From Dryococelus australis (lineage: Eukaryota > Arthropoda > Insecta > Phasmatodea > Phasmatidae), in the NCBI GenBank assembly GCA_029891345.1, contig CM057009.1, positions 298,693,466-298,757,465 of the forward strand: a stretch of DNA of 64,000 bases, given 5' to 3'. This document shows, one piece after another, positions 11,606 to 23,349 of this stretch. The position numbers and the translations under genes are program-made. Every line of letters starts with the position of its first letter. The stretch's first letter is position 1. Under the pieces are notes generated by a model. That model saw only the letters and a program-made list of their open reading frames with translations, was not told where the DNA came from and ran no database searches.

Positions 11606-11949
11606 ATGAAGTCATAAGGAAGTAGGCATATTTTTCAATATAAATAGAACTATATGTGCGATGTCTGATCTGTTTTAAGTGAATTATTATTGTACAAATT
11701 TTACTGAGTAATATTCAATATCATATAACGTTGTTTAAATTTCCCAAGAAAACAATCGAACATTTGTCAACGATAACTGCTGATCTCGGAACAAGATTTC
11801 GAACTGCAAATTTCGGCAGTTCGAAAAGAACTTCATCTCGATCTCCAGTCCAGCTTTGAACTGGAATGGTGCAACAATTTTCTGTGTCGATATTAGAGCC
11901 GATCTTAGATCGAGTTGTGAACCACAATGGTGAAACAAGCCATTAGATT
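11606..11949. other. Short spacer with a small hairpin
   Basis: No gene is seen. At about 11800-11825 the plus strand contains CGAACTGC, an 8-base loop and GCAGTTCG, a perfect 8 bp stem. The sequence has no match to the flanking LTR copies that I can see, so it may be an insertion or remnant between the two B copies. Confidence 0.4.
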
Positions 11950-12720
11950 GTGTTGCCATATATGTGCCCAATAGATATACAAATGAATGCAGCTAAAATT
12001 TTACATTGTATCATTCACACACACATGCCACAGAAGCGTGCTAATTTAGGTTAAGAATTAACGAATAAGTAAGGTGATGTCATGTTTTTTCTAATTAATA
12101 TATTTTGTGTTTAATATGTTTTAGTTTGATAGGAAATGGTAGTATGTATAGTTTGTAGTCATATTAATGTTCGCGGGCCATCATTTCGCCCTTTCATTAT
12201 TTATATACATGTTACATTTTTTCATTATGTCACGTCGGAAGCCGGCATTTGGTGGCACTGCTCCTGTGCGGACATCTTTAGTTGTCTTATGGTGCTCGGT
12301 TAGAGAAGAATTCCATGTGGCCTCCCCGGGCCCATCATATTTGTGCACCAATCATTTAGTATTTTAATAGTGTTAAACTTTTAATCAGAAACATTAATTT
12401 ACTTTCCCTTAGCTCAGAGAGAGCGCTGTTCTACAGTCCTGTTTTTTTTTTTTCCAGGACGGAAACTTAATTTTTCACAATAATCCACGTTATCGGCATC
12501 GTGCCATTTTTACTGTTTAAGCGCCCTCCCGGCTAACAGAGGTATTATAATATTACGTCCCTCATACGAGGGTAAGTAAAATAAATTGTTTGATTTGAAA
12601 AGATGTTCGCCTATTAATTTATTTCACTGATCTGCTTAACGGACCACATAACCTGTCATTCACTTAATCATGTCTTAAGGTGTGAGGTGACCTGAACAAC
12701 CTCTTGGGAGTAGGTGTGCA
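11950..12720 (+). repeat. LTR of gypsy family B, copy B2
   Basis: This aligns well with 17757-18330. Shared landmarks in order are 'atgtgcccaata', 'tacaaatgaatgcagc', 'tattttgtgtttaatatg' then 'ttttagtttgatagga', 'ggcctcc.cgggccca', 'gtgcaccaatcat', 'caccatttttat' and the 'cgccctcccgg.taac' end. The last third also matches 10880-11210. A polyadenylation-like AATAAA follows at about 12580. It directly precedes the gag-like body at 12812. Confidence 0.7.
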
Positions 12721-12811
12721 TTTCGGGGAGGCCTGCAGTCCCCACTAGACCAGGCTATATGGGGTTTTGTTTAACAACTTCATCAGCAACATCTGGGACC
12801 ACATTGCAGTG

Positions 12812-15180
12812 ATGGCAGAGCATTTGGGGGACAGCCACACGGGCCGTCGGCAGCACGACCCATCATTGTCTTATGTTCGCCAACTTTTTGAACTGGCGCC
12901 CTTACCGGAGTACGTCAGCTACAGATCATTCCAATCCACATAACCTTCCTTCTCCCAATGGTACAGCCAAACATAACGCCGAGCAGTTGGCTTGCCGAAG
13001 CATATGGCTTTCACATCCCGCCAAGCCATCCTTCATCCTTACCATACTTCATACATTCCTCTCCAGATGCCATTCGACTTATATAGAGTTGGCACCCCTC
13101 CATGTGGCTATCACATACCACCAGAATATCCATCCAAATTACCAGCTAATTCTTTCCAATATCACTACCGCTCATTTTCATATATTTTACCGTGTTTCAT
13201 GTTTTATCTTTGTATGCACGTGTTGTCTAACATGTATACAGTTGTAGGCTCTTTTGGATAAACTGACAATTCATTTTCGCTACTGGCGAATTTTCCCAAG
13301 GATTCCCATCCATTTTTACAAGTTCTACATGCCAGTTGAAGTCAGAAAATTCCTTCCTATATGACAAGAAAAATTTTGGCTCCAAGGGAATCGCCATTGT
13401 ACTGGAAAAGGGAGAACAGACGTCATCTTAGAACCTGCATGAAAGGATTCTAAGCTTGTGACATCAGTCACTCCCAACCACCATATTGGAGAGCAACAGA
13501 GGGGAAGCGCACCACCTGCCACCCCTCCTTCACCATGCCATGTAAACCACCCCATCTTCACCACACTGTGTCAACCACCCCTACCACTCGCACCACTGGG
13601 CGACTGTCACATATCTGGAGCCACGTGGCTCAGCAGAAGACTACAGTGACTACTGCACCGGACTACATCCGCATCGAGAATCTGCGCTGGTCAGAATATC
13701 TGTGCCAAAACATCATGGATTTCTAGTAGGACACATGGACACTAACATGTCAACAGTGTGGTTAACTGAAATGTGTGGACATACTTGCTGGCAAGCACTC
13801 CGCCTGCAACTGTTCATCACTGCCAACGCACCTGCTCCAGCATGGCTACAATTAGATCTACACAACCAGTGTGCAAAAAACACGTGCCGAGGAATTGGGA
13901 CATACATGCTAACCTGCCAGCAGTGTTCTAGCCAATATCACAAGGAATGTGCAATTGGAAAACACCAAACCACTATGGCCAATGCATTTTATGCAAGTCA
14001 TGCATGGACATTGAAAAAGCAACACTAACTTCAACAATTTCGTACACACCAGTATTTGTATTCATTGCCACCGTGCTGCCCGAACTCAAACATTTGTCAC
14101 CACACAGCAGGCAAAGGATGCGGAAACAACTGAATGTGAGAGTTCGATGTTTTGCTAGCGCGAATTGTGAACTAAGTGTACGATTCCTGTGTAAACATTG
14201 CACACATCATCACACGCGGCCACGAGGCACGTGTCTGTGTGTTAAAACAAAGCACACGTTCACGCCACCAGTGCTAAGCCAGAGTGTGTAGACATTGTGA
14301 CATTTTACTTCAACATGACATTTTGAATTTTTGGCAAGTCAATCATTTCAGCCTCATTTGCGCCTGTAGTCTTGGGAGTCGGCAACACGTGTATCATGCA
14401 GCCACGTTCGTGAGTTTACATTCAGCCCAGTCATCGATCAGTCACGCAGCAGGAAGCGGGTGGCAAGCTACACACCTTTCCCCAACCTCCCTAGTGCAAT
14501 CATTTGTCAACATCACCACTCATCATGGTGTGACGGGCAGGGAAGTGCACACCCGCCTCTAGTTCATCTGGGTAATGGGTTAGAGCTGTATATCATGCAT
14601 CAGACCAGATGTCAACAACACCATCTACGGTGTTCATTGTGCAGCCATAACAATACCATGTCCATCATCACCTCACCACAGCCAGTCAGTACTACATCAT
14701 TCAGGGGAGCAAGACCATAATGCATCATGCATGCATCCCATCGAGATGCCAAACATCTTCATGTTTATAGGGGCTCAAGACTACTCAGTTGTATCACGCA
14801 GTAAACACTCTCCCATCAACAACATTTCAATAGACATGCAGGGTGTCATGACGCCCTGGGGATGCTTAGTGTGTCTGGTATCAAGCAAGAAAGCATTATC
14901 AGAGTCAGTCCCGACTGATCCCCGAGGTCACCCCGACTCGCCCAGGAAATGACCTCACAGCTGTTCCCCTTTCACCCACCGCTGCAACGAGCAGCAGCAA
15001 GGACGACATGGGGCCAGAGGACAGCCTATCTTCCCCTCGACGATCCAAGCAACTGCGCTGCTCTCACTGCACGACGTGCATGTCCTGCAGGCCACCAGAT
15101 ACGCCCTATGCTGCTGTCCCCGCCTGCTGGCCAAGTGTTGCGAGTAGCAGCATCGCTTCAACAGTGCCGCACGATTAGTC
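12812..15180 (+). pseudogene. Family B gag-like body with PHD-like finger
   Basis: Heavily frameshifted plus-strand coding remains follow LTR copy B2. The start 'MAEHLGDSHTGRRQHDPSLS' (12812) resembles the first codons of the gag remnant at 21761. At 13870-14007 a finger-like module reads 'YMLTCQQCSSQYHKECAIG', then in a shifted frame 'CILCKSCMD': C-x2-C-x4-Y-H-x2-C ... C-x2-C as in PHD fingers. At 14840-15110 'VMTP', then 'VSSKK..SE', then 'RRSKQLRCSHCTTCMSC' parallel the sequence at 19860-20160. No RT or integrase follows before the next LTR piece at 15285, so the body looks gag-only or deleted for pol. Assignment to gag is inferred from synteny with E1 and from the finger. Confidence 0.5.
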
Positions 15181-15284
15181 TCTAGGGGTGGATGGGGTGT
15201 TTTACGTGTTTCAAATAGGCCCCCTTCCCTGCCTGTTCGCCATCTCGCCTCTTCAGCATCATCTACACACAGTGTAGTGAAGGA

Positions 15285-15690
15285 AGTGCCAAGTGTTTTC
15301 TGTGTAGAATTGTATATATATTATTATTCCATGGCCATTTTTATATTGTTTTGCTTACATTTACCATGTGCTCGCCGCAGCGATCAAGCAACCATATGTG
15401 TTTGTTTATGTGTAGTATTTATGTCAAATAAAGACTTGTGTTTATTCCTCAATTGTTTGATGTAAAATTTAGTAGTAAGGTAAGTGCAATGTACAGCTGT
15501 GTACACGATATTGATGATACATGGTTATGATAGTATTTAAGAGTGTTTGGCTATGTAGAGTATAATTTTTTTTAAATCCAATAATTCCACATCATAAATA
15601 TTTCATAATATTTACATCCATCAAGCATGTCAGAGTACACAACATGTACACATAATGTTTATTCCATAAGAGAAATGTAAATAATAATTT
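15285..15690 (+). repeat. LTR fragment of gypsy family B, copy B3
   Basis: The segment 'tattattccatggccatttt' followed by a 'cgccgcagcgatcaag' type block and 'gtgtttattcc' matches the start of copy B1 (9925-10060). The next 100 bp ('aagtgc..tgtaca' then 'tatttaagagtgtttgg') match B1 more loosely. It may be the start of the 3' LTR of the body at 12812, with copy B4 (17757) as its continuation after an insertion. Confidence 0.5.
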
Positions 15691-17756
15691 GACTTTATTT
15701 ATTATTTGACGAGGGTGCTATTTTCTGGTCCAGGAGGGATGGTGAGTTTATGTCGATTGGTTTGGTATTTGGGAAGAAACTGTTACCAGGGAGCACCAGT
15801 CCTCTCAGTAGCAAACATGATGACTCTTGATCTCGGGGATGTACGGCCGATCAACTAAAGCGGCTCCATCGCCTGCACCAACCGTCTGCTACCTCCACAC
15901 AGCTGATTTTGTTAACTGCGAAGTTTTTGTTATAAAAATCCAGAGAATTGGGACATCGAGGGCTGTCAGCCTCCCTCGATGCATAACTCATTCCAGGCGG
16001 GTGTTTTGGGCCCTCTCACACCCGGAAAATACGTCACGCATTTCTCCAGATACATTTCTAGCTTACAAGGCCAAGATGCGGCCAAAATAAATAAATACAT
16101 GAAAAACATTTTCACCATATTTATTTGAAATATTTCTTACACAGGGCATTTACAAAGTTTAGTTCGCCACTCGTCTCGGTGAGCTCATAAATTGCAAAAA
16201 CTCGAACATGGCTACACAAAGGCTTATGGTAATTTACGTCCCTGCTGCGTACAAGCACTGGGGTTGTGAGACTGTGTTCTCTCTGGGAGTGACAATAATA
16301 AAAATGTTCCTGTAAATTAAACTTAGCTTCTGCACACTACATGATCGTTAAAAACTGGTGTAAGCCCGGAGAGGCCCGATACGACGACCGCTCACTGAGT
16401 GCCAAAAATGCAAGTGCCAAAATGGCCACACAGGGACTGGTCCTTAAACAATGCTTCTTGTGTGACATACAAATCCTGTTATTCAAATATTTTTTTCTTA
16501 CATGAGATGAGGATGGATATTGCAATGTCTTATAGATGACAAAATAACCCTTGAAATACTTTCAAACATCTTATAAATAGGATACTCTGAGAAATAAAAC
16601 TAGTTGTGGGCGGACACTGTGTGTTGACATTTGAAGTGTCTGACTGTCTATGTCCTAACCTGATTGGCATGATTTACACGCATGGTGCAAACTCTTATGT
16701 ACTGTTCCTTACACAACATTAATTTGTACACAACTCTTGAACACTGGACTTTACGATGCAATGCATAATAATTCCTAAAATACTCTAAAATAAATAAATG
16801 TTATCAGTCATGTTTTGTTATTGTCTGCAGACAATGCCCCTTTGCCATTCTTGTTTGGCCATCACAACTTGGCCCTGCTAGCCAGTCTTTTGGGTTACTT
16901 CACTACAACAACACATGGTCACATGAGAAGCACACAAATAAATAATCACTCTTACAATTAGCAACCATAGCACTGCAAATTACCCTCTTATAATTAATAA
17001 TAATAAACCCAACTGGTGTACACTACTAATCTTAATGATTAAGCAGAAATTTATTTATTTTAGGAACAATCAAAACATGGCATGTTATACTATGAAAAAC
17101 GAAACAAACATTACATGGCTCAATTTCACTGTGAATAATATTTCCTCATTTAAACCTGAATCTCAATTGCACACATCAACTCTGGAAACCAATAATACTA
17201 AATCCACTACACCAATCTACATGTAATGTGATCCGGAACTCTGGTCACATGATGTGAACACACAATGACACCTTTCGTAAACATCAACAAATATGTCACA
17301 TGGCACAAGCAATAGAAATACACAACTTCTCTGCACTTCCCATCCTATCACAAAAAAACATAACCCTAATGAAGAAAACCACTTAACCTACATGAAACTA
17401 CGAACTAGTGCAACACACAAATTCACATTGTGCACACATGAGGAACGTTGGGTGCTGCACTGACATATCTTGCATGGTGGTGTAAGGTTGTGGATGCTGG
17501 TGCAACGGGATGTGTATAATGGCCTAAGGTGGGAGCACTTGGTACATGTCATATTATAAGTAATATTGCTATGATATTATGTTAGGATAAGTCAGTGCTG
17601 CCACATAATCTGTAGGCTATTCCAGCATATTGTCAGAGGCCATGCACCGCCAAAAATGGCAAAACCCTTTTTTACTTAATCAAGAATAGCATGGCAATAT
17701 TTAAATTTTATATTTCTACATATTTTTAGGCCTAATGACATAGTGGGAAATAAAGA
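15691..17756. other. Unassigned 2 kb between two family B LTR pieces
   Basis: If B3 and B4 are halves of one LTR, this is the inserted DNA. I see no transposase, RT motif, TIR pair or tRNA-like box. Open frames are short (the longest, 15827-16090, is 87 codons) and show no motif. The stretch 16700-17420 is AT-rich. Confidence 0.4.
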
Positions 17757-18330
17757 GACATGTGCCCAATAACCATACAAATGAATGCAGCCGTAATTGT
17801 ACAGTGTATAATTCACACACGCACACCACAAAATCGTGCATTTTTATGTTACGGATTAATGAAAGTAAGGTTATGTCACATGGTTTCTAATTTATATATT
17901 TTGTGTTTAATATGTTTTAGTTTGATAGGAAAGGGTACTATGTATAGATTGTAGTTACATCAACATTTACATGCCATCATCAATTTATTTACATTTTACA
18001 TTTTTTCCATTTCGTCTCACAGAAAGCCTGCATTAGGCAGCAGTGCTCCCGCAAGGTTATGTTTAGTTGTCTTATGCTACTCGGGTAAAGCAGACATCCA
18101 TGTGGCCTCCCGGGCCCATAATCCTTGTGCACCAATCATGTAGTATTTCAATTGTGTTATCTTGTAATCACAAACCTTAATATACATTTTATTAGCTGGA
18201 GCAGATTGCTACTCTACTGTCCGGTCTGTTTTTCAATGGCCAGATCGTAATTTTTTACATTAATTCACACTGTCGACTTCGCACCATTTTTATAGTTAAT
18301 CACCCTCCCGCTTAACGGAGATGTTATCAT
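17757..18330 (+). repeat. LTR fragment of gypsy family B, copy B4
   Basis: A clear match to copy B2 (11950-12560) from 'atgtgcccaata' to 'caccctcccgcttaacggag'. The match stops within 'gatgttatcat', exactly where the LTR of the E1-type relative begins. In B2 the sequence continues with 'attacgtccctcatacgagg', which is missing here. The E1-type element therefore inserted into this B LTR, which dates B4 as older. Confidence 0.7.
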
Positions 18331-19672
18331 TATTTTGATGCCAGCTTCTTCCCCCAAGCATGTTTACCCGCTATCACCGGCGACCACTGCAGACAGCAGC
18401 ACTCTACTGGGCACTCGTGTGCACCTGTCCAGCAGTGCACACAACAGTTACCGAAACCAGTTAATTCTCGAGTGCGGCCAATATGGTCATTTAAACGCTT
18501 GTGGTGAGAAAGTAGGTGCAGAGCATCAGTGTAAGGTGCAGCAAAACCACGTGCGCCCACATGCACGTGTTTTGGAAAGGAGATACTGTAATATCAGGAG
18601 AAAGTTAATTATTTATCAACTATGAAATGCTCATGGATGCCAAGTTACACAATATGTATAAGAACATCCCTAATATGTTTAAAGTGCCCCACAGGCCTCA
18701 GCGTACCATTTATTGTTTTTCTTTACTTTTCATTTCTCACATGTTTCATCCGGATTTCATTGCCTGCAGTGTTAATGTGCATTAAAGGGTTTCTGTATTT
18801 GATTATGCAAAAGTTGCAAGCAGTAGAGCAATATGTGTGTGTGTGTTTTTGCAAAATTTTGTGCATAAGAAAGCAGTCAGTGTAGCTTGCATGCCCGTCA
18901 AACTGGCCAGCATGCCACGGCGGAGATGTTAGTCATTCTACTGTGTCACAAAGAAGTGGACGTACATACTGACAGGCTCTTGTTTTGCGTGCTTGGGTGG
19001 CACATTAAATATTTAACTTATCATTTTCACTACAATAGACTGTCAGCATATCGGAACGTCATTTATTTTGCCACACAATTTTCTCCACTCCCCTCTGCCT
19101 ATGGAATAGCAATGCCCAAGAAGACTTTATTTTACAACTAAATTCTTTGAGGTCACGTGTCTTTTTTCAGTGTTACCCTAATGGCAGGTTAAGCCGGTAT
19201 GTGTTTGTAAGTTGATTCATGGAGGAACATTTAATAAAACCCATTGAATTAACGTACATAGTATGTGTCTTCATCCAGGTTGTCTACGGGCTATAGGGGC
19301 ATGGGCCAACACCTTTCCCGCCATTTCCTAAGTGTACTATGTAAGTGATTTTGTGTATTTTCAATGTGTTTTGTATCTTCGTTTAATTAATTAATGGGTG
19401 TGTAAGTCGCCCAAAGACCTCAATGCATAGTGATCGTAGAACTGTTACATATTTTTATTAATCACGATGGACTGAGCACCAACAGAAGGCTATCGTCGTG
19501 GGCATCGACTAACGACTCTGGAAGGAGTCCGCACTACAACGATTTGGCATTGCCTCCCGCAGTCTCTGGTGCCCACACTCAACACTAGAGTTTTGGTGAA
19601 AAACCGTGGTAAAATACCTACCCAAGCTCCCCACCTTAAAGTTAATCACTTTGCTCCACTATCCTACCATCA
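18331..19672 (+). repeat. 5' LTR of a second E1-type gypsy element (E3)
   Basis: This is the reverse complement in orientation, but homologous, to both E1 LTRs. Landmarks in order are 'agcagcactctactggg', the GGCCGCACTCG block (antisense), 'ttaataaaacccattgaatt', 'acacctttcccgccatt', 'tgtgtattttcaatgtg', 'gggtgtgtaagtc', then 'ggtgaaaaaccgtggtaaaa' and the terminus 'TATCCTACCATCA'. The end abuts a primer site two bases on. Length is 1342 bp, like the E1 LTRs. The left end (about 18331) is set where family B homology stops. Confidence 0.85.
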
Positions 19673-19674
19673 AA

Positions 19675-19692
19675 TGGCATCCAATGTGGGGC
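19675..19692 (+). other. Primer-binding site of element E3 (tRNA-Lys type)
   Basis: The plus strand reads TGGCATCCAATGTGGGGC, matching 15 of 18 bases of the tRNA-Lys type site TGGCGCCCAACGTGGGGC. It starts two bases after the LTR, exactly as in E1. Confidence 0.88.
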
Positions 19693-19693
19693 G

Positions 19694-20450
19694 ATGTCCT
19701 TACACCGAATTTGCTAGTTTCAAACCCAACTGAATTATCTTTCCAATTTTTCCAACATTTTCAAAATTCACTATCATCAATTTCCTGATTATCCCAACCT
19801 ACACCAAAACCAAAAAGGTGTAAAGAAAATCAATTGTGTACAACCGGAGCTGTGGGACACTGTCATGACACCCCAGGATGCCAGGTAGGCAAAGCATGTG
19901 GTCAGTTCGAAAAAGCGTGCAGAATCTGAAGGGATGCCGCCATCACTGCAACTACGAGGCAGCAGCGAGAAGGGTAGCAGAAAGCGGACATTTTGGATCA
20001 CCACTGTGATATCAGCCTCACCATGTCCGCTAAGCGCCAAGCAGGACAAAGGGGCTGAAAAACACCCCTCCGCCCACATCACTCATGCTCGAGGAGGACA
20101 AGGAGGAAAAGAATGGTGGGTTAGAAGAAAAAAATCTCGCTGCTCGCACTCCCAGCATCGCGTGAGCCACGCCAACTGTTGACCCCTGCTTTGCACCACA
20201 CTGGAGCAGGACTGCCATGCTGTGACATCACTCGCACCATGCCATGCTCATGCGATCGTGTTCCCGCATACTGTGCACACTCATCGGCACTTCTGCGACC
20301 ACGTGGAACTGTTTACCAACACCATATCTGGCCGGACTTTCAGCAACACACTAGTGTTGCTGTGTCTGCAGTGCCTGAAATGTGCCACATTTCCCAACCC
20401 TAGACTTTTCCCCACATTTGAGAGAACCTGCCAAAACATTTCGGCACCAC
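19694..20450 (+). pseudogene. gag N-terminal remnant of element E3
   Basis: The ATG at 19694 and the next 35 codons align at DNA level with the start of E1 gag; a stop replaces codon 8 and frames then shift. From about 19860 the plus strand reads 'VMTPQDAR', 'VVSSKKRAESEGMPPSLQ' and, near 20125, 'RRKKSRCSHSQHRVSHANC'. The same order occurs in the family B body at 14840-15110. 'LCLQCLKC' follows at about 20360. Homology fades near 20450, where non-coding LTR-like DNA starts. No pol of E3 is found downstream. Confidence 0.55.
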
Positions 20451-20459
20451 CGTCTGCAC

Positions 20460-21760
20460 TATGAGTACAGCCAGTATAGCGAGTGCATGTTCCAAGTATG
20501 AATCGAATAGGTGTGTTGTGAAGTATGTATACTAGTGTTTTTGTTTATTATTCTTTCGTGGGCATAAAGTGTTCTATTTTGTTTTACTGTTTGCTCAGAG
20601 TTAATAAGTGCTCTAAAATTTTTCAAGTAATTTTTTCTGCCCTTGCAGATGTCAATGTTATTGTTTACGTTCACATGACCACGAGGTCTCGAACACGCCG
20701 CACCGTTGACATGAGCAGAGCACTCTTGTATGCTCTTATGACTATTTGTTATGCTGCAGTCAGCTATCGCATTAGTGCACGCTAGGGATGAGTCGAACAG
20801 CCCAGAGTACATTGGTGCTGGTCGCCGGGAACAGCGAGTAACTTTCCCGGTGGCCCTAATCGTGTAACTCCATATCGGCCGTTAAACCTATTTCTCACAA
20901 GAGGGAACTCTTGCGGGCAATAAGTTAGTGGTCTGGCATTGTGTCCCTGAGAATCCACGGCCGTCAGACAATAGTACCATTGGAGGGAACATGAGCGGCT
21001 ACCTGTGCAACAGCATATCATGTGTATTTAGTTTGGCGTGTGTCGGCGGGCCTGTAGGCCGCAGTATAAGTGTAGCAATGATGTGAAGTGTTTCGAAAGG
21101 CTAGTTTATATGCCCCATTCATTGTGTCAAGACGCCACTCGTGTCTAATATGAATTCCTTTGTATGTATGCAGAATGAAGCTTCAATAGCTCGTTCTAGC
21201 AATCAGCTGCATCTCATAGATGAATACCATAGGTGTGACGTCAAGGAAAAAATGTGTTCACAGGATGTTACTTTATGCAACCGACGCCCTGTGAACGACA
21301 AAGTGCAGTATTTTCGTCAGTACTAGATTTGTGGGGAGTTTTTTTTAGATAGTAAATAAATGAGTGATTAACAAAATAGCCTTTTCGTAGCATCGTAACA
21401 CATAGGAGAAATATTTGCTACAGCAAAAGCTGAAGTGTTACTAAATTCATTTTTAGGCCAAACTGACCTAACAAAATTACATTTAACAATTTTGACGCAG
21501 CTAAAGAAATTTTCGGCAAGCAAGCATTATTTTTGTGCAGGAAAGAGGGAAGTTAACACGAGGCCGCCATTTGAGACAGGGTCGCATGACACCACCCACC
21601 ACCCATCACACTGACCCGGGGTTGCAGGGGACACTTCACCAGCGGGAAACATGACAATAGGTGCCTAACCTCCCCCCCTCCCTCTTGGACAGCAACAGGA
21701 CTTTTCCCGATGTTTGCATGGGGAAAGTGGGGCAATTGCAAAGACTATACAACTGTCGCA
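20460..21760 (+). other. Non-coding LTR-like segment before a third gag remnant (E4)
   Basis: By position this should be the LTR and leader of the element whose gag starts at 21761. It has a GC-richer block at 20800-21050 with 'gggaacagcgagtaactttcccgg', a 'gccgcagtataagtgtag' TATA-like site near 21060 and AATAAA near 21355. I could not find its partner LTR in the window or a primer site, so the assignment is by context only. Open frames here show no motif. Confidence 0.35.
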
Positions 21761-23265
21761 ATGGCGGACACAGCGCGAAATATCTTTGGGCAGTCTCGCA
21801 GTACACGCCCCAACCTAAGATGCATTAATGGCGGTAAAGTAAGAACATTATGCTTAAAGTGCGTACGTCCCATAGCTGAAACATATGCAGTCCCAGGGAA
21901 TCGGTTTCCCATGTAGGGAATCGAAGGCCACAAGACGTTTAGAAAACGAAATACAAAGAGAAAATAACAGCAGAATCTGGTCAGCATAGAGATCGAACTA
22001 TGCCGGCTCTTGCGTGGCATTATGCGCAGAGTGTAATAGACCGCGAGCGGTCCGGGGTACCGTCGGCCCTGTACAGAAGCACACCTGCATATATACACAT
22101 GAGAGTAACCTACAAATTAATTTCGGCAGTGAACTTGAACAAAATTATTGCAAGGGATGGTGTGAGAAACAAATACTGTGTTCCGGTATTGGTAAAGGCA
22201 AAATGGAATGTGCAAAATGTAGGAAAGATTTTCATGCAGGGTGCCTGACACAAGACGATCGTGCAACAACAGACCAGCAGGGATAAATATTATGTAATGG
22301 TTTCGCGAGTACACTCGTCCCAAACCTCCACAGACAGTTAGACTTTGTCACAGGGAGTGAGATACTACCACACAGATGTCATCAAGATGTGTGCATGGAA
22401 GAACAGGGCGAAACAGCTGCGCGTGAGCGATGCGAAAAAGATGTCACATTGGCAGTGCACTACTGAACACGACACTGTCAATACAATTGCCCGATGTTTT
22501 CGCTGTAAGCAATGTACCACAGGTCGCAAAAGCAATTGCAACGGGCATTTTAGGAGCATCGAGAAGTCCACTATGAAGCGTTCATCATGATTATCAGCCC
22601 AGTAGGTGTCGAAGTAGTAGAGGCACGAACAAACCGGACCACAGGGGACAGATGTGAGGAGAGTGACAGGCGACCTTTGATAATACAACCAACCAGGGTC
22701 AATGATCAACCTCAAATATCTCGGGTACCTCAGATACATCACATAACCTCAAACAAATTCCAGACATTACTGGTGTTCTCAGGGTTAAGCAACGAAGACC
22801 CTCAAGCAGTTTTGAGAGATTGCACGGAGCGCTTAGCATGGTATATAGTTTGTCGTGAAGAATTGGTGCATTGCGTATGCGAGAAAATACAAGGGGAAGC
22901 ATGCACATGGTAGAGGTCCATCAAGCATTACGAATTGGCAGGGAGGAGTTCCTAGCAGCATTCAATTTCCGCTTTGCAAATACCTTTTCGTCACTTCAGG
23001 CACAACTTAGGGCAGTTTTGGATGTCCAAGGTCTCGAGGAAAGCTTAACAGCATTTCCCATGTGCAAAATTGACATGATCCGGCAATTTCACCGACATAT
23101 GCAAACCGGTAATGGCACCGCTAATACATGGCAGTGTGGGATCCTTCATACAGTCAGTAGCATTATTGGACCAAGGCGACAGGGAGTTACTGGCAGGAAG
23201 GAGAGGAAGGGAAAATGGACAGTCCAACCATGGCCAAGGCCCAGTGCAAGACAATGGACCTAGGT
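21761..23265 (+). pseudogene. gag remnant with PHD-like finger and capsid block (E4)
   Basis: The ATG at 21761 starts 'MADTARNIFGQSRSTRPNLR', similar in character and position to the family B gag start. A cysteine-rich module at 22014-22290 has 'LCAECNRPRAV', 'YCKGWCEKQILC', 'GKMECAKCRKDFHAGC' and 'LCNGF', fitting a PHD-type C4HC3 finger. Near 22495 'ARCFRCKQCTTGRKS' recalls 'LRCSHCTTCMSC' of the B body. A capsid block at 22760-23070 has 'LLVFSGLSNEDPQAVLRDC', 'EKIQGEACTW' and, after a frameshift near 22905, 'GREEFLAAFNFRF'. This matches the E1 block 'FSGQLNED' to 'LEGEARKWW'. The order finger-linker-capsid is the same as in E1. No pol follows; the remnant ends in a minisatellite. Confidence 0.65.
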
Positions 23266-23349
23266 ATCAACCGGCACACTCCAGCATTGGAAGGGGAAGT
23301 AACTTCGGTGATTGTTCCATAATGCACATCTAAATCGCTCAAAAACCAT

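Noticed and set aside
13458-13726. Pro/His-rich plus-strand frames
   Set aside because: They overlap in two frames within the degraded family B gag body and have no independent motif.
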